DNA from: Pseudomonas fluorescens
GTDB taxonomy: Bacteria > Pseudomonadota > Gammaproteobacteria > Pseudomonadales > Pseudomonadaceae
Assembly (NCBI RefSeq): GCF_902498185.1
Contig: NZ_CABVIX010000016.1
Span: forward strand, 1 to 62,286
Length of the DNA stretch: 62,286 nucleotides
Direction of reading: 5' to 3'
This document shows, one piece after another, positions 35,287 to 44,492 of this stretch (the first letter of the stretch is position 1; the number at the start of each line of letters is the position of its first letter). The notes beneath the pieces were generated by a model that saw only the letters and a list, made by a program, of their open reading frames with translations, was not told where the DNA came from and did no database searches. Both the position numbers and the translations under genes were made by a program.

Positions 35287-37893
35287 TCAGTTGGCGACGA
35301 TATTGACCAGCTTGCCTGGTACCACGATGACCTTGCGAATAGTCAGGCCATCGAGGAAGCGCAGCACGTTCTCGTTGCCGCGTGCAGCCGCCTCGACCTC
35401 CTCGCGGCTGGCCGCGGCAGGCATTTCGATCTGGCCGCGCAGCTTGCCGTTGACCTGGATCACCAGCACGATGCTGTCCTGCACCAGTGCGCTTTCGTCG
35501 ACGACAGGCCAGCTGGCGTCGATCACGGCGCCCTCATGACCCAGGCAATTCCACAGCTCGTGGCTGATGTGCGGGGTGATCGGCGCCAGCAGCAGGGCGA
35601 CAGTCTCCAGACCTTCCTGCAGCAGGGCGCGGTCTTGCGCGGTAGCCTGCGAAGCTTTTTCGAGCACGTTCATCAGGGTCATTACCTGGGCAATGGCGGT
35701 GTTGAACTTGTGGTGCTGGCCCACATCGGTGCTGGCTTGCCTGATCGCGGCATGAATGGCGCGGCGCACGGTTTTCTGCGCGTCGTCCAGGGCAGCGATG
35801 TCGAGCGTGCCTGGCAGGCCCTGGCTGACGTGTGCCTGGGCGAGGCGCCAGACGCGGCGCAGGAAGCGGCTTGCGCCTTCCACACCGGAGTCCGACCATT
35901 CCAGGCTCATGTCAGGCGGCGAGGCGAACATCATGAACAGGCGGCAGGTGTCGGCGCCGTAGGCATCGATCATCGACTGCGGGTCGACGCCGTTGTTCTT
36001 GGACTTGGACATCTTCTCGGTGCCGCCGATTTCCACCGGCAGGCCGTCGGTCTTCAGGCGGGCGCCGATGATCTTGGCCTTGGCATCGCGTTCGATCTCG
36101 ACATCGGCCGGGTTGAACCAGTCCTTGCCGCCGTTGCTGGCCACGCGGTAGTAGGTCTCGGCGACCACCATGCCCTGGGTCAGCAGGTTCTTGAACGGCT
36201 CGTTGGAGGTGACCAGGCCTTCGTCACGCATCAGCTTGTGGAAGAAGCGCGCATACAGCAGGTGCAGGATGGCGTGCTCGATGCCACCGATGTACTGGTC
36301 CACCGGCAGCCAGTGGTTGGCGGCCTTCGGATCGACCATGCCACCCTCGTAGTTCGGCGAGGCGTAGCGGGCGAAGTACCAGGACGATTCGACGAAGGTG
36401 TCCATGGTGTCGGTTTCGCGCTTGGCCGCGGTGCCGCACTTGGGGCAGGTGCACTCGTAGAACTCGGGCATGCGCGCCAGTGGCGAACCGGCGCCGTCCG
36501 GCACCACGTTCTCCGGCAGGGTAACCGGCAGCTGGTCTTCAGGCACCGGTACGTCGCCGCAGGACGGGCAGTGGATGATCGGGATCGGGCAGCCCCAGTA
36601 GCGCTGGCGGCTGATGCCCCAGTCGCGCAGGCGGAACTGGGTGCGTGACTTGCCCAGCTCCTTGCGGATCAGGGCAACTTCGATGGCGTCGAAGGCGCCA
36701 GCGAAGTCCAGGCCATCGAAGGCGCCGGAATTGATCAGCTGGCCGTGCTCGCCATAGGCAGGCTGCCATTCGCTGCCGACGTCATCGCCAGCGCTGGTGC
36801 GCACCACGGCCTTGATCGGCAGATCGTACTTGTGGGCAAACTCGAAGTCGCGCTCGTCGTGGGCCGGGACGGCCATGACCGCGCCATCGCCGTAGTGGAT
36901 CAGCACATAGTTGGCGACCCATACCGGCAGCTTCTCGCCGGTCAGTGGATGCTCGACGAACAGGGAAGTGGGCATGCCCTTCTTCTCCTGGGTGGCGACG
37001 TCGGCTTCGGCGACGCTGCCGCTCTTGCATTCATCGATGAAGGCCTGCAGCGCCGGGTTGCCCTCGGCGGCCTGGGTGGCCAGCGGGTGCTCGGCGGCCA
37101 CGGCCACATAAGTGGCGCCCATCAGGGTGTCGGGACGGGTGGTGAATACCTTCAGCGCGCCTTCGTGGCCGATGCTCGCCTGGTCATACGGGAACTGCAC
37201 CTCCATGCCGCGCGACTTGCCGATCCAGTTGCGCTGCATGGTCTTGACCTGTTCAGGCCAGCCCGGCAACTCGTCGAGGCTTTCGAGCAGCTCGTCGGCG
37301 TATTCGGTGATGCGGAAGTAGTACATCGGGATCTCGCGCTTTTCGATCAGCGCGCCCGAACGCCAGCCACGGCCGTCGATGACCTGCTCGTTGGCCAGGA
37401 CGGTCTGGTCGGCGGGGTCCCAGTTGACGGTGCCGTTCTTGCGGTAGATGACACCCTTCTCGAACAGGCGGGTGAACAGCCACTGCTCCCAGCGGTAGTA
37501 GTCCGGCTTGCAGGTGGTGACTTCACGCGACCAGTCGATGGCCAGCCCCAGGCTCTTGAGCTGGGTCTTCATGTAGTCGATGTTCTCGTACGTCCACTTG
37601 GCCGGGGCGACGTTGTTTTTCATCGCCGCGTTTTCGGCCGGCATGCCGAAGGCGTCCCAGCCCATTGGCTGCAGGACGTTCTTGCCGAGCATGCGCTGGT
37701 AGCGGGCGATCACGTCGCCGATGGTGTAGTTGCGCACGTGCCCCATGTGTAGCTTGCCGCTCGGGTAAGGGAACATCGACAGGCAATAGTAAGTGTCCTT
37801 GCCTGGCTGTTCACTGACGGCAAACGACTGTTGCTCATCCCAGAAAGTCTGGGCGGCGGCTTCGATGTCACGGGGCTGATATTGTTCGTGCAT
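35287..37893 (-). CDS. leuS: Leucyl-tRNA synthetase
   Basis: An 868-residue class I synthetase that charges tRNA-Leu. HIGH-type motif as HMGH in PSGKLHMGHVRNY, a CP1 editing domain with the TTRPDTLMGATYVA threonine-rich site, a zinc-like Cys cluster (CPSCGD and CTCPKCG), KMSKS as EKMSKSKNNG, and a C-terminal anticodon-binding domain. The length is normal. It heads the leuS-lptE-holA unit. Confidence 0.98.
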   Translation of the reverse strand: MHEQYQPRDIEAAAQTFWDEQQSFAVSEQPGKDTYYCLSMFPYPSGKLHMGHVRNYTIGDVIARYQRMLGKNVLQPMGWDAFGMPAENAAMKNNVAPAKWTYENIDYMKTQLKSLGLAIDWSREVTTCKPDYYRWEQWLFTRLFEKGVIYRKNGTVNWDPADQTVLANEQVIDGRGWRSGALIEKREIPMYYFRITEYADELLESLDELPGWPEQVKTMQRNWIGKSRGMEVQFPYDQASIGHEGALKVFTTRPDTLMGATYVAVAAEHPLATQAAEGNPALQAFIDECKSGSVAEADVATQEKKGMPTSLFVEHPLTGEKLPVWVANYVLIHYGDGAVMAVPAHDERDFEFAHKYDLPIKAVVRTSAGDDVGSEWQPAYGEHGQLINSGAFDGLDFAGAFDAIEVALIRKELGKSRTQFRLRDWGISRQRYWGCPIPIIHCPSCGDVPVPEDQLPVTLPENVVPDGAGSPLARMPEFYECTCPKCGTAAKRETDTMDTFVESSWYFARYASPNYEGGMVDPKAANHWLPVDQYIGGIEHAILHLLYARFFHKLMRDEGLVTSNEPFKNLLTQGMVVAETYYRVASNGGKDWFNPADVEIERDAKAKIIGARLKTDGLPVEIGGTEKMSKSKNNGVDPQSMIDAYGADTCRLFMMFASPPDMSLEWSDSGVEGASRFLRRVWRLAQAHVSQGLPGTLDIAALDDAQKTVRRAIHAAIRQASTDVGQHHKFNTAIAQVMTLMNVLEKASQATAQDRALLQEGLETVALLLAPITPHISHELWNCLGHEGAVIDASWPVVDESALVQDSIVLVIQVNGKLRGQIEMPAAASREEVEAAARGNENVLRFLDGLTIRKVIVVPGKLVNIVAN

Positions 37894-38140
37894 GGCTACT
37901 TTTGCGCTGAGAGATGAGAGACCCTATCCAGGCAGCGAAGCTCGCTGCATCCGGCAATCCGGTGTCAAAAGAGTGAACGCCGTAGCATACAGGACCGTCG
38001 CGCGTAGAGGGAACCTTGATTGCATCGAACGCCCCGGCCCTGCGGCCTGCGGGCCGTTGGTCGCGGCGCCCGGCTGCTTTTTGCAGTGACGCTAAGCTCA
38101 GGTGTGGGGGAGATGTTCTTATCTTCAATGAGGTGAACGG

Positions 38141-38458
38141 ATGGGAGAGTCGCAGCTACCCGTAACGAAACCGGAGCTATATGAACGCCTGATCGATCGA
38201 CTGGGCCTGGCGCTGGAAGTGGCCAGGACATCTGTGCAATTACGTGATGAAACACCTGTCGAACTTGAGCTGCGCGGCCTGAGCCACGCCGAGTTCGAGG
38301 TGATCAAGGCTTATCTGGACACGCTTGCCGAAGGCCGTTTTGCAAGTGCTGGTGCTTATCAGCAAGCGGAGCCGCCACCGGGAGCCAAGGTAATCTGGCT
38401 CAAGGACAAGAGGCGCTCGTCCCTTACCGCAATATCCAGGACGCTGCCACTCAGATAG
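38141..38458 (+). CDS. Small conserved-looking protein of unknown function
   Basis: A 105-residue protein that I do not recognise. It is mostly helical in appearance, with ERLIDRLGLALEVARTSVQL and LSHAEFEVIKAYLDTLAEG, and ends in a basic stretch (LKDKRRSS). There is no signal peptide or membrane segment. Codon use is like the neighbours. It is divergent from leuS and followed by a strong terminator, which supports it as a real gene. Confidence 0.6.
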   Translation: MGESQLPVTKPELYERLIDRLGLALEVARTSVQLRDETPVELELRGLSHAEFEVIKAYLDTLAEGRFASAGAYQQAEPPPGAKVIWLKDKRRSSLTAISRTLPLR

Positions 38459-38514
38459 CCGTTCGGGTGTGCCGGCGCAATCAGGAGTGCGCCAGATATC
38501 AGAGACATTTCAAC

Positions 38515-38557
38515 AATCGGCGCCGCCCGCACACTTGTGGGCTGGCGCCGATTTTCA
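38515..38557 (+). terminator. Rho-independent terminator before the YdcF gene
   Basis: A long stem, AATCGGCGCC (38515-38524) with GGCGCCGATT, enclosing an inner GCCCGCACA/TTGTGGGC hairpin, is followed by TTTC. It ends the transcript of the small gene at 38141-38458. Confidence 0.75.
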
Positions 38558-38590
38558 TAGGCTGCGCACCTTCCATGGAGGTGCCGCCCG

Positions 38591-39352
38591 ATGCCTGTTC
38601 GCTACCTGATCAAACAATGGCTGTTGCCCCCTGGCGGTCTGCTGCTGTTGCTGCTGGCCGCCTGGCTGCTGCGCAAGCGCTGGCCGCGGCTGGCGGGGCT
38701 GTGCTTTGCGCTGGGGCTGGGCGGGTTGTGGGTCATGAGCCTGCCCGTGGTGGTCGAGCAGGCGGCTCGCCAACTCGAGACCGAACGCCCCCTTGACCCG
38801 AGCGAGTGGGCAGGGCTGGCCAGACGCGCCGATGCCATCGTGATTCTCGGCGCTGGGCGCGAGCGAGGTGATCCAGCCTGGGGCGGGGAAGACCAGCCTG
38901 CGCTGGTGGCCCTGGAGCGATTGCGCTATGGGGCCCAGCTTGCCAAGGCTTCCGGGCTGCCAGTGCTGACCACCGGCGGCCTGCATTACGGTATCCCGCC
39001 GAGCGAGGCGCAGTTGATGGGCGACAGCCTGCAGCGGGACTTTGGCGTGAGTGTGAAGTGGAAGGAAGAGGCCAGCCGCACCACGTGGGAGAACGCCCGG
39101 CTGACGGCCGAGATGTTGCGGCCACTGGGCGTGCGCCGGGTCGTGGTGGTGACCCAGGCCTGGCACATGCAGCGGTCGCGCTGGAGCTTCGAGCAAGCCG
39201 GTTTCGACGTGGTGCCGGCGCCGGTGGGGGCGCTGGGGCGTGACCACGGGCGGCCGTTCTGGGGATTGCTGCCTGAAGGTCGAGCGGTTTGGCAGAGCGG
39301 GCAGTTGTTGAACGAGGCGGTGGGGCTGGTGGGGTATCGGCTGTTCTACTGA
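38591..39352 (+). CDS. YdcF/ElyC-family protein (DUF218)
   Basis: A 253-residue protein with two N-terminal hydrophobic segments (about residues 12-30 and 35-55) followed by a DUF218 domain (about 80-235). That domain has AIVILGAGRERG, PVLTTGGLHYG, SRTTWENARLTAEML and VVVVTQAWHMQRSRWSFEQAGF. E. coli ElyC (YcbC) is needed for envelope integrity and undecaprenyl-phosphate use; the length and topology here fit that group better than YdcF or SanA. Confidence 0.88.
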   Translation: MPVRYLIKQWLLPPGGLLLLLLAAWLLRKRWPRLAGLCFALGLGGLWVMSLPVVVEQAARQLETERPLDPSEWAGLARRADAIVILGAGRERGDPAWGGEDQPALVALERLRYGAQLAKASGLPVLTTGGLHYGIPPSEAQLMGDSLQRDFGVSVKWKEEASRTTWENARLTAEMLRPLGVRRVVVVTQAWHMQRSRWSFEQAGFDVVPAPVGALGRDHGRPFWGLLPEGRAVWQSGQLLNEAVGLVGYRLFY

Positions 39353-39392
39353 CCCGGGACGCTAACGCAGCCCGGGCCATGCACGTGCTGTG

Positions 39393-39415
39393 TCAGGGCC
39401 GCGAAGCGGCCCCTG
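39393..39415. terminator. GC-rich hairpin between convergent genes
   Basis: AGGGCCGC/GCGGCCCCT with a GAA loop lies between the ydcF-like and lnt stops. Hairpins of this GGGGCCGC type are frequent in intergenic spaces of P. putida and may serve as terminators for either direction. Confidence 0.5.
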
Positions 39416-39418
39416 GGG

Positions 39419-40936
39419 CTACACCGTCTTGGCAATCCGCGACGCCAGCAATGCCCACCCAAACAACAGCAGGCACACCACCGCCAAGGGCCACGACCGC
39501 CACTGCAGGTACGGCGTCAGCTGCTGCATCGGCACCACCTCCCCGTAAAGTATCGCCCGCTCGAACTGCGGCACCTGCGCAGTGATCTTGCCAAACGGAT
39601 CGATCAACCCGGTCACGCCGTTGTTGGTGGCGCGGATCATCCAGCGGCCGGCCTCCAGGGCGCGCATCTGGGCCATCTGCAAATGCTGCAGCGGGCCGAT
39701 CGAGGTGCCGAACCAGGTGTCATTGCTGATCGTCAGGAGCATGTTGCTGCGTGCAGCGAGGCTCGCGGCGAATTCCGGGTAGACCACTTCGTAGCAGATG
39801 TACGGGGCGATCTGGTAACCCTTGGCCTGCAACATGGCCTGGTCGGCCGGGCCGCGGGCAAAGTCCGACATCGGCAGGTCGAAGAAGGCGATGACCCCGC
39901 GCAGCATGTCCTGCAGCGGTACGTATTCGCCAAAGGGCACCAGCTTCTGCTTGAGGTAGGTGCCTTCCCCTTCGCCGCTGACCGTGATGCCGTTGTAATA
40001 GCGCCGCTGCCCTTGCTCCACCTGGCGAACCGGCACGCCGGTGATGAGGGCGCTGTGTCGGTCACCGGCAAAGCGGCCCATCATGTCGATGTAGCCCTGC
40101 GCCTGGTCCTTGAGGATCGGCACCGCGGTTTCCGGCCATACCAGCAGGTCGACAGGCCTGGAGCTGAAGCTCATGTCGCGGTAGAGGGCGAGCTGTGCGT
40201 CGATGTGCGCCGGGTCCCATTTCAGGTCTTGCTCGACGTTGCCTTGCAGGGCAGCGACCTTGAGTGGTGCGCCGGCAGGGCTGGTCCAGGCGTGGCCCTT
40301 CAGTGCCAGGCCGGCAACCCAGGGCGCTAGCAGCAGCACTGCACCGGCCGCCAGGAACGATGGCCGGGCACGCAGGCGGTGCAGGTTGCACAGCAGCGCG
40401 GCGCTCAGCGCCAACACGAACGAGATCAACCATACGCCGCCCACTGGCGCGAGGCCGGCGAGCGGGCCGTCGAGCTGGCTGTAACCGGAATAAAGCCATG
40501 GGAAGCCGGTGAGGAACCAGCCCCTGAACGCCTCCTGCAAAACCCACAATGCGGCAAAGCACAGGGCATCGGCCAGGGGCGCCTCGCTACGCCGAAGCCA
40601 GCGCGCCCAGAGCCACGCGGGCAGGGCAAAAAACCACGCGATTGCGGCAAAGAAGGCCACCAGCAGCAGCGTGGCCAGCAATGGCGAGGCGCCGCCGTAG
40701 GTGTTGATGCTGACGTAGATCCAGCTGGTACCGGCGCCATACAGGCCGAATCCGTAGCACCAGCCGCGGCCCAGGGCCTGGCGCGGGCTGAGCTCGCGCA
40801 GTCCCAGGTAGAACAGGCCCACCGCGAGCACGGCCAGCGGCCAGATATCGAATGGCGCCAGGGCCAGGGAAGTAATGGCACCGGCCGCCACGGCCAGCAG
40901 GTTACCGGGCCAGCCGGGGCGGGTGATCCAGCGCAT
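39419..40936 (-). CDS. lnt: Apolipoprotein N-acyltransferase
   Basis: A 505-residue inner-membrane enzyme that adds the third acyl chain to lipoproteins. Six to seven membrane segments in the first ~200 residues are followed by a periplasmic nitrilase domain. The triad is present: Glu in VWPETAVPI, Lys in LKQKLVPFGEYVPL, Cys in PYICYEVVYPE. It lies 8 bases past the corC stop in the lnt-corC-ybeY-ybeZ cluster. Confidence 0.96.
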   Translation of the reverse strand: MRWITRPGWPGNLLAVAAGAITSLALAPFDIWPLAVLAVGLFYLGLRELSPRQALGRGWCYGFGLYGAGTSWIYVSINTYGGASPLLATLLLVAFFAAIAWFFALPAWLWARWLRRSEAPLADALCFAALWVLQEAFRGWFLTGFPWLYSGYSQLDGPLAGLAPVGGVWLISFVLALSAALLCNLHRLRARPSFLAAGAVLLLAPWVAGLALKGHAWTSPAGAPLKVAALQGNVEQDLKWDPAHIDAQLALYRDMSFSSRPVDLLVWPETAVPILKDQAQGYIDMMGRFAGDRHSALITGVPVRQVEQGQRRYYNGITVSGEGEGTYLKQKLVPFGEYVPLQDMLRGVIAFFDLPMSDFARGPADQAMLQAKGYQIAPYICYEVVYPEFAASLAARSNMLLTISNDTWFGTSIGPLQHLQMAQMRALEAGRWMIRATNNGVTGLIDPFGKITAQVPQFERAILYGEVVPMQQLTPYLQWRSWPLAVVCLLLFGWALLASRIAKTV

Positions 40937-40944
40937 GTAGATCC

Positions 40945-41784
40945 TTAGCGGTTGATAGGCGTCAGGCGCAGCAGGTGAATCCGGCGGCTGTCAGCGTTGA
41001 GGATGCGGAAGCGGTAAGGGCCGATCTCGGTGGTCTCGTTGCGCTTGGGCAGATGGCCGAAGGCGCTCATCACCAGGCCACCGACCGTGTCGAACTCGTC
41101 GTCCGAAAACGCGGTGTCAAAGAACTCGTTGAAGTTCTCGATCGGCGTCAGGGCCTTGATCAGGAAGTCGCCACTTGGCAGCGGCTTGATGTAGCTGTCT
41201 TCCTCGACGTCATGCTCGTCCTCGATGTCGCCGACGATCTGCTCGAGCACGTCCTCGATGGTCACCAGGCCCGCCACACCGCCGTATTCGTCGATAACGA
41301 TGGCCATGTGGTTGTGGTTGGCGCGGAACTCGCGCAGGAGCACGTTGAGACGCTTGGACTCGGGCACGAAGGTGGCCGGGCGCAGCAGGTCCTTGATGTC
41401 GAACGTGTCGCCGTTTTCCTTGAGGATCAGCGGCAGCAGGTCCTTGGCCAGCAAGACTCCGAGCACATCGTCGTGGCCTTCGCCGATCACCGGATAGCGC
41501 GAGTGCGCGGCGTCGATCACCGCCGGCAGGAACTCGCGTGGCGACTGGTTGACCTTGATGCTGATCATCTGCGAACGCGGCACCATGATGTCGCGCACCT
41601 GCAGGTCGGCGACCTGGATGGCGCCTTCGACGATGGTCAGCGCTTCGCTGTCGAGCAGCTTGTTCTGATGGGCTTCGCGCAGCAGCTCGAGGAGCTCCTG
41701 GCGGTTTTTCGGCTCATGGACAAAAGCCTGGGTCAGTTTACCCAGCCAGGACTTCTGCCCGTTGCTCGATCGGTCTTCGCTCAT
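40945..41784 (-). CDS. corC: CorC/HlyC-family protein (YbeX), transporter-associated CBS protein
   Basis: A 279-residue protein with an N-terminal region, two CBS domains (about residues 65-190, with VRDIMVPRSQM and IDEYGGVAGLVTIEDVLEQIVGDIEDEHD), and a C-terminal CorC_HlyC domain. It has been linked to magnesium/cobalt efflux and, as YbeX, to ribosome metabolism. It is cytosolic in this form. It starts 5 bases after the ybeY stop. Confidence 0.94.
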   Translation of the reverse strand: MSEDRSSNGQKSWLGKLTQAFVHEPKNRQELLELLREAHQNKLLDSEALTIVEGAIQVADLQVRDIMVPRSQMISIKVNQSPREFLPAVIDAAHSRYPVIGEGHDDVLGVLLAKDLLPLILKENGDTFDIKDLLRPATFVPESKRLNVLLREFRANHNHMAIVIDEYGGVAGLVTIEDVLEQIVGDIEDEHDVEEDSYIKPLPSGDFLIKALTPIENFNEFFDTAFSDDEFDTVGGLVMSAFGHLPKRNETTEIGPYRFRILNADSRRIHLLRLTPINR

Positions 41785-41789
41785 GGCGG

Positions 41790-42284
41790 TTACTCGTGTT
41801 CCTTGCAGATATCAGTGTGTGGTGTGTCGGATTCGTCGTCGGCGTACGGGTCTGGATGACCCAGTTCGGCGAGCAGAGTACGTTCGAGGGCTTCCATCTC
41901 TTCGGCTTCATCGTCGTCGATGTGGTCGTAGCCGAGCAGGTGCAGGCAGCCGTGGATGACCAGGTGCGCCCAGTGGGCCTCCAGGGACTTGCCCTGTTCG
42001 GCCGCTTCGCGCTCGACCACCGGGACGCAGATCACCAGGTCGCCCAGCAACGGAATGTCGAGCAGCTCGTCCGGCACGTCGGCCGGGAAGGACAGCACGT
42101 TGGTCGCGTAGTCTTTGTGCCGGTACGTGTGGTTGAGCTCACGGCCCTCGGCCTCGTCGACCAGGCGGATGGTCATCTCGGAGTCGGCGCTGCGCTGGCG
42201 CAAGGCAAGCTCGCACCAGCGGCGGAAGGCGTCATCAAGCGGGGCGGCGGCATCCGTGGCCCGTTGCAGGTCGAGTTCAAGCAT
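41790..42284 (-). CDS. ybeY: Endoribonuclease YbeY
   Basis: A 164-residue zinc-dependent endoribonuclease for 16S rRNA 3-prime maturation and ribosome quality control. The zinc motif HGCLHLLGYDH (HGxLHLxGYDH) is complete, and the NVLSFPADVP block precedes it. The start ATG was chosen for MLELDLQRATDA; it overlaps the ybeZ stop by 8 bases, indicating coupling. The longer frame upstream runs inside ybeZ. Confidence 0.96.
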   Translation of the reverse strand: MLELDLQRATDAAAPLDDAFRRWCELALRQRSADSEMTIRLVDEAEGRELNHTYRHKDYATNVLSFPADVPDELLDIPLLGDLVICVPVVEREAAEQGKSLEAHWAHLVIHGCLHLLGYDHIDDDEAEEMEALERTLLAELGHPDPYADDESDTPHTDICKEHE

Positions 42285-43275
42285 CGCCGACGCTACCCTC
42301 GGGCTTGGCCGCACGCGTCTCGAAGCGCTCGTAGGCTTCGACGATGCGCTGGACCAGCGGATGGCGCACGACGTCCTTGGGCTGGAAGTGCGTGAAGCTG
42401 ATGCCCGGCACGTCCTTGAGCACGTCGATGACATGCGCCAGGCCCGACTTGGTGCCGCGTGGCAGGTCGACCTGGGTGATGTCACCGGTGATCACCGCCG
42501 TCGAGCCGAAGCCGATGCGGGTCAGGAACATCTTCATCTGCTCGACGGTGGTGTTCTGGCTCTCGTCGAGAATGATGAAGCTGTTGTTCAAGGTGCGGCC
42601 ACGCATATAGGCCAGCGGGGCGATCTCGATCACCTGGCGCTCGATCAGCTTGGCCACGTGTTCGAAGCCGAGCATCTCGTACAAGGCGTCGTACAGCGGG
42701 CGCAGGTACGGGTCGATCTTCTGGGCCAGGTCGCCCGGCAGGAAACCGAGCTTCTCGCCCGCCTCGACTGCCGGGCGTACCAGCAGGATGCGCCGGACCT
42801 GTTCACGTTCCAGGGCATCGACCGCGCAGGCCACGGCCAGGTAGGTCTTGCCGGTACCGGCCGGGCCTACGCCGAAGTTGATGTCGTTGGCCAGGATTTC
42901 CTTGACGTAGCGCTGCTGGTTGACGCCGCGCGGGCGGATGTTGCCCTTGCGGGTACGCAGCGACACGCTGACTTCGTTGACAGCGGGATTGTCGAGGGTT
43001 TCCACGGTGGATTCCTGAAGGTACAGGTGGACCGTTTCCGGAGACAGCTCGGTGGCCTTGGTCTCTCGATAGAGGCGGCGCAGCAGCTGCTCGGCAGAGG
43101 AGGTGGTCTTGGGGTCGCCGATCAGCTCGAACTGATTGCCGCGGTTGCGGATCTCGATGGCCAGGCGTTGCTCGATCAGGCGCAGGTGCTCGTCGAACTG
43201 CCCGCACAGATTGGCGAAGCGATGGGCCTCGAAGGGTTCGAGGATGAAACGATGAGGTTGTATGGGTGCGTTCAA
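42277..43275 (-). CDS. ybeZ: PhoH-like ATPase YbeZ
   Basis: A 332-residue PhoH-family ATPase that partners YbeY in RNA metabolism. Walker A as GPAGTGKTYLA and Walker B as FIILDESQN, with an N-terminal KH-like part. The N-terminus MNAPIQPHRFILEP is complete by comparison with E. coli YbeZ. In both E. coli and, from memory, other Pseudomonas the gene upstream is miaB; here it is not. Confidence 0.95.
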   Translation of the reverse strand: MNAPIQPHRFILEPFEAHRFANLCGQFDEHLRLIEQRLAIEIRNRGNQFELIGDPKTTSSAEQLLRRLYRETKATELSPETVHLYLQESTVETLDNPAVNEVSVSLRTRKGNIRPRGVNQQRYVKEILANDINFGVGPAGTGKTYLAVACAVDALEREQVRRILLVRPAVEAGEKLGFLPGDLAQKIDPYLRPLYDALYEMLGFEHVAKLIERQVIEIAPLAYMRGRTLNNSFIILDESQNTTVEQMKMFLTRIGFGSTAVITGDITQVDLPRGTKSGLAHVIDVLKDVPGISFTHFQPKDVVRHPLVQRIVEAYERFETRAAKPEGSVGDA

Positions 43276-43460
43276 GGTCGTTTTTGGCCGCTCAACGGCT
43301 AAGGAGATGAACCCAAGAATAACCCTTGCTCGGCAGTGGCGAAAGCACTTAAACGATCAAGGGTCGCGAAGGGGGCGCCGCAGGTGATTCGGCGTCGTTT
43401 GCGCGCGGGCCCGCTCTGGTATCATTCGCGATCATTTCCCCATTCTGACTGCCGCCGAAC

Positions 43461-43787
43461 ATGACCAAGCGCGAAGCACCCATCTATAAAGTGATCTTCA
43501 TCAACCAGGGCCAGGTGTTCGAGATGTACGCCAAGCAGATCTTCCAGAGCGACCTGTGGGGCTTTCTCGAAGTGGAAGAGTTTGTCTTTGGCGAACGGAC
43601 GCAGATGGTCGTCGACCCTAGCGAAGAAAAGCTCAAGGCCCAGTTCGAGGGCGTCGTGCGCAGCTTTGTGCCAATGCATTCGATCGTGCGCATCGACGAG
43701 GTCGAGCGCCTGGGTACCGCCAAGATCAGCGAAGCCAGAGGCATGGGCAATGTAATGCCGTTTCCGGTACCGATGCCCGAGAAGTAA
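43461..43787 (+). CDS. DUF1820 family protein
   Basis: A 108-residue DUF1820 protein. The N-terminus IYKVIFINQGQVFEMYAKQI and LWGFLEVEEFVFGERTQMVVDPSEEKL are typical, and the C-terminus contains a YrvJ-like basic/hydrophobic VERLGTAKI stretch. Function is unknown; it is conserved beside miaB-ybeZ in gammaproteobacteria, so a role in RNA or translation is a guess. There is no signal peptide. Confidence 0.9.
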   Translation: MTKREAPIYKVIFINQGQVFEMYAKQIFQSDLWGFLEVEEFVFGERTQMVVDPSEEKLKAQFEGVVRSFVPMHSIVRIDEVERLGTAKISEARGMGNVMPFPVPMPEK

Positions 43788-43799
43788 GAGAGGCTTTTT

Positions 43800-44351
43800 T
43801 CAGGGCAGTGGAGAGAAAGGCGTACGTCCATCGGCGTTCTGCAATTCCAGCAGGTATTTGCGGAAGATCTGGCCGAGTACCTGGGTTGCGTGTTCCAGGT
43901 CTTCGCGGGACATCTGTGCCGAGACTTCGTCGGCCATGTCGAGGGCATCTTCGGCCCCGTTGACCGCTGCCATCTTCAGCACGATATAGGCCTGCACGTT
44001 GTTGGCGGCGACCCCTTCGCCATGAAAGAACATGGCGCCAAGGCGGTATTGCGCTTCGGCGTGGCCTTGCAGCGAAGCCTGTTCGAAGTAGCTCAGCGCC
44101 TTGTTCAGGTCGCGCGGCGCGAGATTGCCGCTGTAGTAGAACTCGCCCAGCTCGAACTGTGCCTGCGCATCCCCCGAAGCCGCGGTCTGCTCGCACGCCG
44201 TCACGGCCTTGGGCAGGTCTTCGGGCTGGACATTCAGGGTGCAGCGACCCGTCGCCGGAATCAGCAACGAATTACCGTCCTCTGCCAACGCCAGCAGGGG
44301 CTGAAGAAGCAACAGGCAGCCCAGGGAAAGGGCGCGGCCGGTGCGGTTCAT
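43800..44351 (-). CDS. Secreted Sel1-like (tetratricopeptide) repeat protein
   Basis: A 183-residue protein with a signal peptide (about 1-23, ending LALAE) and Sel1-type repeats (SGDAQAQFELGEFYYSG, LQGHAEAQYRLGAMFFHGEG, with YIVLKMAAVNGAEDAL). Such repeats bind protein partners. Periplasmic location is inferred. The start was placed at MNRTGRALSL to give a proper signal; the upstream open frame lacks one. Confidence 0.85.
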   Translation of the reverse strand: MNRTGRALSLGCLLLLQPLLALAEDGNSLLIPATGRCTLNVQPEDLPKAVTACEQTAASGDAQAQFELGEFYYSGNLAPRDLNKALSYFEQASLQGHAEAQYRLGAMFFHGEGVAANNVQAYIVLKMAAVNGAEDALDMADEVSAQMSREDLEHATQVLGQIFRKYLLELQNADGRTPFSPLP

Positions 44352-44492
44352 GGGGATCGACTTACCTCTGCAAAGCTGCGGCCAATGTATCTGGTGGCAC
44401 ATTATGGGATAAGCAGCGCCAACCTTACAAAGTTTTACGCGAATTTGTGCAGGGCGAACAGCATTGTGCGCTGTCGCCCGTGCTGGAGGTAA

